A stretch of DNA of 9,926 nucleotides, from contig JAWLCG010000178.1 in NCBI GenBank assembly GCA_041687295.1, positions 1 through 9,926 on the forward strand. The letters run 5' to 3'. Within the stretch, counting starts at the first letter, position 1. Each line of letters opens with the position of its first letter. This DNA comes from JAWLCG01 sp041687295 (GTDB lineage Bacteria; Planctomycetota; Phycisphaerae; SM23-33; FEN-1343). Below are positions 5,451 to 9,926 of this stretch, piece by piece. The translations under genes were made by a program, and so were the position numbers. A model generated the notes under the pieces. It ran no database searches, was not told the origin of the DNA, and worked only from the letters and a program-made list of their open reading frames with translations.

Positions 5451-7348
5451 TGCCCGTGGTCTTACTGCCCGAGTCATTGACCGCCGAGTTGCGGCCTGCC
5501 GTGCCCCTCGTCCTGGCGACCGCGCCGCCCGGCGTCGGCAAGACCCACGCGGTCCTTCAGGCTCTGGCCAGGCACGGGACGCGGGCCGTCTATGCGGCAC
5601 CCACGCATGAGTTGGCGATGCAGGTGCAGAGCAACCTCCAGGCCCTGGGCGTCTCGACGCACTACTGGCGTCAGGGCCCGACCGACGAGGATGAGTGTCC
5701 CCACCAGGACCTGGTCGGGTTCTTCCGGCAGTTGGGGTATCTGATCCGCTGGGGACCGTGCCAGGACTGTCTCAAGCGGAAGCAATGCGACTACCGCCGT
5801 CTGTTCACCCGCAAGGCGAACCGGACGGCCCAGGTGCTGATCCTGACGAGTTGGCACCTGCGGCGGGAGGACCTCTGGACGATCCGGGCCCTGGAGGGCC
5901 GGCCGCTGGTCGTGCTGGACGAGGATGCCCTCTCGGCCCTGGCCGCACCGGTGGAGCTGACCGTCGAGCGGTTGCGGAGCTTCCTCGAGAACCTCGGTGC
6001 CCTGCGTGCGGCCTTGGGCGGGAAGGATGACCCATGGGCCGCCTGGCTGACCCGCCGACTGAGCCGGCCCGCCGATGGGGACCCGGCGCTTCTGGCCCTG
6101 ACCGATATCGTCCGGCGCGCGGCCGAAGACGTGTTGCGGGCCTGCGCCGTCGCCGGGCATGGCCGGTGGCAGGAGTCCCAGGCCGTGCTGGGCCAGATCG
6201 TCACTGACCATGACCGGTTGCTCCTGGGCGATGACGACCTGTTCTTCGAGCTGGTCGGCCACGCCTATCACGCCGCCAGCCGCGGAACCGTCCTGCCGAA
6301 CCTCCTGGCGGACCTGCGCGAGCTGCTGACCGAGCCGCGGTTGGTGCACCTGTCCGTCGGCGCATGTCGATGGACGCGGCGGGCCTACCTGCCGCCGGAC
6401 CGGCAGATCGTCATGCTCGACGCGTCGGCCGAGCCGGCGGTCGTGGCCGGCGTGACGGGCCGCGAGGTGGAGATCATCCAGACGCCCCTGATCGAGCAGC
6501 GAGCCACGATCTACCAGATCATGGACAAGGTCGGCACTCGGGCCGGCAACCGGCGCGACCTGGCCCGCGCAGAGAGCTGGACGCGGAAGCTGGCGACGGA
6601 AGTGGCCCGGCGGCACCGCAACGAATCGCTGGTCTGCATCACCTTCAAGGCCGACGAGGACACCTTGCAGGAGTTGCTCGATGCCGAACACGGCAGCGTC
6701 CGAGTGGTCCACTACGGAGCCCTGCGGGGCCTCAACGCCTTCGAGGACTTCCAGGCCGGCCTGATCCTGGGCCGGCCCATGCCCAACGAGGCGCAGCTGC
6801 AGATGCTGGCCGTGGCCGCCTTCGGCCGGGATGCCCTGGATGAGGACCTCCAGTCGCCGCCACTGGAGTGGCAGCTGCACACCCACGAGATCGGCCCCGA
6901 TACCTGGCAGATCCGCCATCAGCGCTATGGCGACGAGCGGTGGCAGGCTGTCTGGCGGCACGTGGTCGTCGGCGAGCTGACACAGGCCATCGGCCGACTG
7001 CGGCCGCTGGCGAATCCGGCCACGGTCTACGTCGCCTGCAACGAGCCGTTGCCGACCACGTTGGACATCGTGCCCGTCTACGCCAGTGAGCTGTTCGCGG
7101 GGATGGCCACATCAACACGCCGCTCCGACTTCCAGGAGCGGGTCCGTCAGTACGCCCAGACCATGGAGGACCTGGCCGCCGAAGGCATCGAGCCGACCAA
7201 CCGGGCCGTGTGTGAGCGGCTGGGCATCAAGGAGCCTAACGGCCTTAGGTACAGGATCTTAGCGATGGATGCCGAGGCGAGAGCGCCGCCTGGGCCAGAG
7301 TCTTTCCAAGTTCGTAAACAGCGACTCAAACAGGGCTTATGCCCATAA
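5450..7348 (+). CDS. SF2-like DNA helicase with Cys4 insert
   Basis: A 632-aa protein if it starts at ATG 5450, where GGAGG directly abuts the ATG, so initiation looks poor. Motifs in order: Walker A TAPPGVGKT (24-32), Ia APTHELAMQVQ (50-60), Walker B VVLDEDA with Asp157/Glu158, LDASA (324-328), motif IV LVCITFK (394-400), RGLNAFEDFQAGLILGRP (426-443) and motif VI QAIGRLRP (512-519). These fit a superfamily 2 helicase or translocase, paired here with the primase. Between Ia and Walker B, Cys83, Cys104, Cys107 and Cys113 lie where XPD/DinG helicases carry an iron-sulfur cluster. The C-terminus (about 576-605, EGIEPTNRAVCERLGI) looks like a small helix-turn-helix. The real protein may be fused to the primase by a frameshift at 5449. 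Confidence 0.82.
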   Translation: MPVVLLPESLTAELRPAVPLVLATAPPGVGKTHAVLQALARHGTRAVYAAPTHELAMQVQSNLQALGVSTHYWRQGPTDEDECPHQDLVGFFRQLGYLIRWGPCQDCLKRKQCDYRRLFTRKANRTAQVLILTSWHLRREDLWTIRALEGRPLVVLDEDALSALAAPVELTVERLRSFLENLGALRAALGGKDDPWAAWLTRRLSRPADGDPALLALTDIVRRAAEDVLRACAVAGHGRWQESQAVLGQIVTDHDRLLLGDDDLFFELVGHAYHAASRGTVLPNLLADLRELLTEPRLVHLSVGACRWTRRAYLPPDRQIVMLDASAEPAVVAGVTGREVEIIQTPLIEQRATIYQIMDKVGTRAGNRRDLARAESWTRKLATEVARRHRNESLVCITFKADEDTLQELLDAEHGSVRVVHYGALRGLNAFEDFQAGLILGRPMPNEAQLQMLAVAAFGRDALDEDLQSPPLEWQLHTHEIGPDTWQIRHQRYGDERWQAVWRHVVVGELTQAIGRLRPLANPATVYVACNEPLPTTLDIVPVYASELFAGMATSTRRSDFQERVRQYAQTMEDLAAEGIEPTNRAVCERLGIKEPNGLRYRILAMDAEARAPPGPESFQVRKQRLKQGLCP

Positions 7349-7364
7349 ATGGGCCTCTAGCCCA
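7333..7364. repeat. Alternating GGGC/GCCC arms at helicase stop
   Basis: GGGC (7333), GCCC (7341), GGGC (7351) and GCCC (7360) alternate at 8-10 bp steps, giving mutually exclusive hairpins. The best is GCCCAT-AA-ATGGGC (7341-7354), which contains the helicase stop codon. An AAAA run follows rather than a T-run. On the - strand this would be a weak terminator. Confidence 0.45.
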
Positions 7365-7369
7365 AAAGG

Positions 7370-7408
7370 TTATCACTTACCCTATAGATATATAAGGGTA
7401 AGTGATAA
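7370..7408. repeat. AT-rich 14-bp perfect inverted repeat
   Basis: TTATCACTTACCCT (7370-7383) is the exact reverse complement of AGGGTAAGTGATAA (7395-7408). The spacer is 11 bp of A and T with one G (ATAGATATATA). Flanking AA-G and C-TT pairs extend the symmetry slightly. It is the most AT-rich spot in the helicase-to-zinc-protein interval and lies about 87 bp before the next start codon. It could be a promoter/operator, a factor-independent terminator lacking a T-run, or a DNA-melting or recombination site. Confidence 0.7.
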
Positions 7409-7494
7409 TCTCGGCCGGTTTTTCCAAACTCGGGCCACCTCCGCCCCGGGGCGTGGCCATCTTCGCTCCACTCCTCCTTCAGGAAAGGATCACT

Positions 7495-7749
7495 ATGGTT
7501 CAGGCCAACTGCGCCGCCGCTGTGCCCACTGAAACGGGCGACCTTCGCACCCCGCAGTGCCTGTTGTGCGGCAGGCCGAGCGCCGTTGACGGATTGTACT
7601 TCCCCGGTCGGGGAGCGCCCGTTGCCTACCGCCTCGGCAAGATCATCGCCTACTCGCTCTGCGGCCACTGCGGCAGCCGCGTCAGGCTGCTGGCCGACAT
7701 CATCGAGGCACGCATCGAAGAGAAGCTGAGTGCCAGCAGCTTGGTCTGA
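7495..7749 (+). CDS. Small Cys4 putative zinc-binding protein (84 aa)
   Basis: The ATG at 7495 is preceded by AGGAAAGGA (7481-7489), a suitable ribosome-binding site. Upstream in-frame codons run through non-coding DNA. The protein carries C22-x2-C25 (CLLC) and C56-x2-C59 (CGHC), a two-knuckle arrangement typical of zinc ribbons or treble-clef domains. Between the knuckles lie a strand (LYFPGRGAPVAYR) and a short helix, and the C-terminus is helical (RLLADIIEARIEEKL). No catalytic motif, signal peptide or membrane segment is seen. Small zinc proteins like this in replication regions often bind nucleic acid or partner proteins, but this is only inference. It stands alone between two strong inverted repeats. 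Confidence 0.7.
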   Translation: MVQANCAAAVPTETGDLRTPQCLLCGRPSAVDGLYFPGRGAPVAYRLGKIIAYSLCGHCGSRVRLLADIIEARIEEKLSASSLV

Positions 7750-7773
7750 CCTTCTCACACTGAATCCCGCGTT

Positions 7774-7810
7774 CGCCCGCGCCCGGCTTGCAGGCCGTCG
7801 GGCGCGGGCG
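7774..7810. repeat. 12-bp GC hairpin
   Basis: CGCCCGCGCCCG (7774-7785) pairs perfectly with CGGGCGCGGGCG (7799-7810) around a 13-nt spacer. It follows the stop of the Cys4 gene by 25 bp and precedes the small gene at 7842. No T-run follows, so it may stabilise or separate the mRNAs rather than terminate. Confidence 0.7.
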
Positions 7811-7841
7811 CTACCCGCCTGGCCTGCCCGAGGACCCTCAC

Positions 7842-7976
7842 ATGCAGTGGCTGGAAGCCAACAGAAAGGACGTCGGTGTGCTCAACCGGACCGACCTGTC
7901 GCCGCTCTACCACCGCGCCCACGCGAGCAACGCCCTGACGTTCCGTCAGCGGCAGGTCTACGAGCAGCTCAACTGA
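7842..7976 (+). CDS. Very small orphan protein (44 aa)
   Basis: The ATG at 7842 has GAGGA (7830-7834) upstream. In-frame codons reach back to 7788, but they run through a GC hairpin, so the shorter form is preferred. The sequence (MQWLEANRKDVGVLNRT, then SPLYHRAHASNALTFRQRQ) is polar and mostly helical in character, with no cysteine or membrane segment. I do not recognise it. Reality is supported by the ribosome-binding site and by gene-like spacing between two other small genes, but the length makes it uncertain. Confidence 0.42.
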   Translation: MQWLEANRKDVGVLNRTDLSPLYHRAHASNALTFRQRQVYEQLN

Positions 7977-7982
7977 GAATTG

Positions 7983-8034
7983 GGGCATGCCCCGATCCGG
8001 CCGCCATCCCGGCGGTCGGGTCGGGCGCATGCCC
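7983..8034. repeat. 23-bp hairpin between two small genes
   Basis: Bases 7983-8005 pair with 8011-8034 over 23 base pairs, with two G-T wobbles (7996/8020 and 8000/8016), one bulged C (8026) and a 5-nt loop (ATCCC). The outer end GGGCATGC/GCATGCCC and inner end CCGCC/GGCGG are perfect. It fills most of the 78-bp gap after the 7842 gene and ends about 8 bp before the AAGGAG of the next gene. No T-run follows. Confidence 0.8.
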
Positions 8035-8054
8035 AGACTCTGAAGGAGTATCGC

Positions 8055-8327
8055 ATGAGTAACCAGAACCCATACCCGGCTGGGTGCATCATCTGCGGCA
8101 CGAGCTTTCCCGCCTTCCGGGCCCACGCGAAGTACTGCTCGCCCGCGTGCAAGCGATCGGCACTGCTGGTGAATCGCCAGGCGAACCCCCGGCCGCACCG
8201 ACACGTGCGGCGATGCCCGCGCTGCGGTCAGACATTCACCGCCCGGCGCGTCGAGGGCACCTACTGCTCGAATGCCTGCCGACAGGCGGTGCACCGGCGC
8301 CGGCATCTGTCGAGTCGAACCGCATGA
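8055..8327 (+). CDS. Tandem Cys4 zinc-finger protein (90 aa)
   Basis: ATG 8055 follows AAGGAG (8043-8048). The protein is two copies of one small finger: C11-x2-C14-x13-C28-x3-C32 and C54-x2-C57-x13-C71-x3-C75. Each has the same internal pattern of CG-x-(S/T)F near the first knuckle and YCS-x-AC(K/R) at the second (KYCSPACKRSA, TYCSNACRQAVHRRR). The basic linker (NRQANPRPHRHVRR) and tail suggest nucleic-acid binding. Similar CxxC...YCSxxC fingers occur in phage and bacterial DNA-associated proteins. There is no enzyme domain. It lies directly before the symmetric repeat array at 8381-8492, so it is one candidate binder of that site. Confidence 0.8.
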   Translation: MSNQNPYPAGCIICGTSFPAFRAHAKYCSPACKRSALLVNRQANPRPHRHVRRCPRCGQTFTARRVEGTYCSNACRQAVHRRRHLSSRTA

Positions 8328-8335
8328 CCGAACAC

Positions 8336-8492
8336 CGTAACGCCATATTGGCATGTGCCGGAGAGCACCGACTGCCACAGCGTAACGCCTGGCGCAGTCG
8401 CGGATACGGCAGGCGTAACGAATACGACATAAGTGTCGGGAATGGGTCGTTTCGTTACGGCTACGCGGTTCCGGATACGGATAGGCGTTACG
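8336..8492. repeat. CGTAACG array with nested inverted symmetry
   Basis: CGTAACG lies at 8336-8342, 8381-8387 and 8414-8420; its reverse complement CGTTACG lies at 8453-8459 and 8486-8492. The outer arms CGTAACGCCT (8381-8390) and AGGCGTTACG (8483-8492) match exactly, as do the inner arms CGTAACGAA (8414-8422) and TTCGTTACG (8451-8459). Both pairs share the same centre (8436.5), with a 33-bp step on each side, about three helical turns. Such iteron-like order points to cooperative protein binding. Confidence 0.8.
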
Positions 8493-8550
8493 GGTCCTAC
8501 CTGGCCCGGACTGCCATTATGGCGGCGGGAACGGTCACCGTGCAGCAGAG

Positions 8551-8565
8551 AGTTACTTTATTAAC
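8551..8565. promoter_or_regulatory. AT-rich tract upstream of winged-helix gene
   Basis: AGTTACTTTATTAAC is an unusually AT-rich patch in a GC-rich element. It lies 59 bp to the right of the repeat array and 27 bp before the ATG at 8593, with GTTA/TAAC ends. It could hold the -10 region of a promoter for the right operon or serve as a DNA-unwinding element if the array is an origin. Confidence 0.4.
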
Positions 8566-8592
8566 ACACGCACGCAGAGGAGGCTTCTCCGG

Positions 8593-9042
8593 ATGCAGCT
8601 TACCCCTCGACAGCGGCTCGTTCTCATCGGCGTCCTGCAGGACCAGCGGCGCCTGGCGGAGGGCCTTTACGGCGATAGCGCCGGCCTGTCCCGCGAGGCG
8701 TGGGGCCGCCATCGGCTCCGCGCCATGCAGGCTCGCGATGGACTGGTGCCCATGGCGCTGGCCGACTGGATCGGCCACGCACCCACCAACAGCGAGCACG
8801 TGCTCTACCACCGCGAGTACGCCCGCCTGGAGGACCGCGGCCTGCTGGTGCGGTGCAACCCCTTCGGCGGACGGCGGACGACGCACCTGAAGCTCACCCC
8901 GGCGGGGCGACGCGTGGCCGAGGACCTGCTGGCGGAAGAGCTTGGGAGCGAGGACGAGGAGGTCACCGACTGGGCGACCGTGGAACTGCTACCCATCGAG
9001 CTGCCGCCGGAGGCGGGGCACGGGGAGGGTGATAGTCAGTGA
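8593..9042 (+). CDS. Winged-helix DNA-binding protein (149 aa)
   Basis: ATG 8593 lies 10-12 bp after AGAGGAGG (8576-8583). The N-terminus is helical (TPRQRLVLIGVLQDQRRLAEGLYG). Residues 52-105 read as a winged-helix domain of the MarR/PadR type: a helix (PMALADWIGH), a recognition helix (SEHVLYHREYARLEDRGLL) and a basic wing (RCNPFGGRRTTHLKLTPAGRRVAEDLL). The C-terminus is acidic. No enzymatic motif is present. It heads the recombinase operon and sits right beside the symmetric repeat array, so it is a natural candidate for an autoregulator or copy/excision control protein. It could also be an origin- or partition-binding protein. The fold is fairly secure; the role is inferred from position. 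Confidence 0.72.
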   Translation: MQLTPRQRLVLIGVLQDQRRLAEGLYGDSAGLSREAWGRHRLRAMQARDGLVPMALADWIGHAPTNSEHVLYHREYARLEDRGLLVRCNPFGGRRTTHLKLTPAGRRVAEDLLAEELGSEDEEVTDWATVELLPIELPPEAGHGEGDSQ

Positions 9043-9083
9043 GATTCGGCAGGGACACGGGTGCGGCTCAGAAGGAGGTGGCA

Positions 9084-9299
9084 GTGACGAACGGGACGGA
9101 CCCCGCGTGGATGACGCCGGAGGAGCGGTTGGACGAGGTGGGCATGCTGCTGTCGCTGGCGATGATGCGGCTGTGGCTCAAGCGCCGCCGGGCGGCCTGT
9201 GGAGGCGAGAGAGGAGTTTCGAGAGATTGGAGGCAGGATTGCCTTGAGCTGTCCGGCCCGATGGGCCCTGATGGCACCGTCACCATGGCCAAGGAGTGA
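9084..9299 (+). CDS. Small recombinase-operon protein (71 aa)
   Basis: The GTG at 9084 has a full AAGGAGGT (9073-9080) a few bases upstream. An alternative in-frame GTG at 9039 overlaps the previous stop (GTGA) and would add 15 residues (RFGRDTGAAQKEVA), less convincing as protein. The core WMTPEERLDEVGMLLSLAMMRL is one amphipathic helix followed by a basic patch (WLKRRR), then a poorly ordered tail. Short proteins with a TPEERLDEV-like helix commonly sit just upstream of a DUF2924 gene and a serine recombinase in mobile elements, which fits its place here. Function is unknown. It is separated by only 4 bp from the next start. Confidence 0.65.
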   Translation: MTNGTDPAWMTPEERLDEVGMLLSLAMMRLWLKRRRAACGGERGVSRDWRQDCLELSGPMGPDGTVTMAKE

Positions 9300-9303
9300 A
9301 CGC

Positions 9304-9762
9304 ATGGAACAGACGGTTCTTAAACAGCTTGGGGCGCTGCAGCGGATGGAGATCGAGTCGCTGCGCATGCACTGGCGGGCCCTGTACGGCACGGAGCCTC
9401 CGGCCTCGTACGCCAGGGCCCAGCTCGTCCGCCGTCTGGCGTGGCGGGTGCAGGAGCTGCACTACGGCGGACTGTCCGAGGCGGCCCAGCGGCGGCTGGC
9501 GGAGATCGCGGATGCCGATGAGCTGGCCGGCGGCAAGCGGAAGCCGACGCGGCGCCAGGGGCAGGCGGTGGCGCGCGGCACGCGGCTGATCCGCCACTGG
9601 CGCGGCGCCGAGCACGTCGTGACCGCCCTGGCCGACGGCGGCTTCGAGTGGGGCGGGCGGCGCTACCGCACGCTGACCGCCGTCGCCAAGGCCATCAGCG
9701 GCCAGCACTGCAGCGGGCCGCGGTTCTTCGGGCTCACCGGCCCAGGCAAGGAGGCGTCATGA
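9304..9762 (+). CDS. DUF2924 family protein
   Basis: A 152-aa protein whose ATG at 9304 uses an AAGGAG that overlaps the previous stop. The two hallmark blocks of DUF2924 are present. The N-terminal block is ESLRMHWRALYGTEPP (about 18-33) with LVRRLAWRVQELHYGGLS (41-58). The C-terminal block is GTRLIRHWRGAEHVV (92-106), then FEWGGRRYRTLTAVAKAISG (114-133) and SGPRFFGL (137-144). Cys136 stands where most members I recall have Trp. The family's biochemical role is not established. It is a near-constant neighbour of large serine recombinases in phages and integrative elements, so a role in recombination control is suspected. Its TGA overlaps the recombinase ATG (ATGA at 9759-9762), indicating translational coupling. 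Confidence 0.9.
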   Translation: MEQTVLKQLGALQRMEIESLRMHWRALYGTEPPASYARAQLVRRLAWRVQELHYGGLSEAAQRRLAEIADADELAGGKRKPTRRQGQAVARGTRLIRHWRGAEHVVTALADGGFEWGGRRYRTLTAVAKAISGQHCSGPRFFGLTGPGKEAS

Positions 9763-9926
9763 TTGCAGAGCAGAAGGGCAGGGCGGTCCGGTGTGCCATC
9801 TACACCCGCAAGAGCCATGAGGAAGGGCTGGAGCAGGCCTTCAACAGCCTCGACGCCCAGCGCGAGGCCTGCGAGGCCTACATCGCCAGCCAGCGGCACG
9901 AGGGCTGGGTGTGTCTGCCGCAGCAG
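9759..9926 (+). CDS. Large serine recombinase (N-terminal fragment)
   Basis: Only the first 56 residues lie in the window; the frame is open at the right edge. They match the start of the resolvase/invertase catalytic domain: a strand VRCAIYTRKS with the catalytic nucleophile most likely Ser19, then NSLDAQREACEAYIASQ, the typical (S/N)SLxxQ motif and following helix. These enzymes cut and rejoin DNA at attachment sites through a phosphoserine intermediate. The DUF2924 partner and 4-bp ATGA overlap support a phage- or element-type integrase rather than a small resolvase, though the C-terminal domains cannot be seen. Attachment sites would be expected near its far end, outside this window. Confidence 0.9.
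   Translation, partial: MIAEQKGRAVRCAIYTRKSHEEGLEQAFNSLDAQREACEAYIASQRHEGWVCLPQQ

Larger units (their letters stand above)
8328..8592. other. Intergenic control region with repeat array
   Basis: I accept no gene in this 265-bp stretch. An open frame starts at ATG 8324 (overlapping the previous stop) but lacks a clear ribosome-binding site, has atypical codon use and runs through the repeats. The region contains five CGTAACG-type heptamers, two CGGATACGG copies (8401-8409, 8472-8480), the palindromes CGACA-TAAG-TGTCG (8425-8438) and ACGGTCACCGT (8531-8541), and an AT-rich tract (8551-8565). It is likely an origin, partition site or operator/promoter for the right operon. Confidence 0.6.

Noticed and set aside
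5474..6961. 495-codon open frame on the - strand over the helicase
   Set aside because: The + strand frame carries the ordered helicase motifs; the antisense frame has no recognisable domain.
7370..7408. Protelomerase-type telomere site
   Set aside because: The palindrome has a non-palindromic spacer and no protelomerase gene is visible, so I keep it as an unassigned inverted repeat.
8324..8592. Open frame starting at ATG 8324 that overlaps the previous stop (ATGA)
   Set aside because: The overlap is tempting, but the frame lacks a ribosome-binding site, has atypical codons, reads through the symmetric repeats and continues out of frame over the winged-helix gene.

Overview
This GC-rich window looks like the interior and one end of a mobile element in a GC-rich bacterium. 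Planctomycetota is my best guess, from the HARE-HTH protein and the DUF2924/serine-recombinase pair, but no ribosomal or housekeeping gene fixes the taxon. No phage structural gene, conjugation gene or tRNA is visible, so the class of element (integrative plasmid, phage satellite, or part of a prophage or ICE) is open. All genes I accept lie on the + strand.

Layout. (1) 193-2202: two short operons of small proteins, 193-1347 (four orphan genes) and 1456-2202 (one orphan gene and a HARE-HTH protein). Each is preceded by the same 15-bp sequence, and the second ends in a good intrinsic terminator (2225-2258). (2) 2259-4207: about 2 kb with at most one weak gene, holding a diverged tandem pair of ~130-bp repeats, a short repeated motif and several perfect palindromes. 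(3) 4225-7348: an archaeo-eukaryotic-type primase followed by an SF2-like helicase with a four-cysteine insert. Their junction is a clear +1 change of reading frame near 5449. (4) 7370-8327: an AT-rich 14-bp palindrome and three very small genes, two encoding Cys4-type proteins, with a strong hairpin in front of each. (5) 8328-8592: an intergenic site made of nested, exactly symmetric inverted repeats of CGTAACG plus an AT-rich tract. (6) 8593-9926: a tightly coupled operon of a winged-helix protein, a 71-aa protein, a DUF2924 protein and the start of a large serine recombinase cut by the window end.

A working model: the recombinase module integrates and excises the element, the primase and helicase copy it, and the symmetric 8381-8492 array is a replication origin, partition site or operator, perhaps bound by the adjacent winged-helix or zinc-finger proteins. 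The model is inference. The gene identities rest on visible motifs, and the repeats and palindromes were read directly from the bases.
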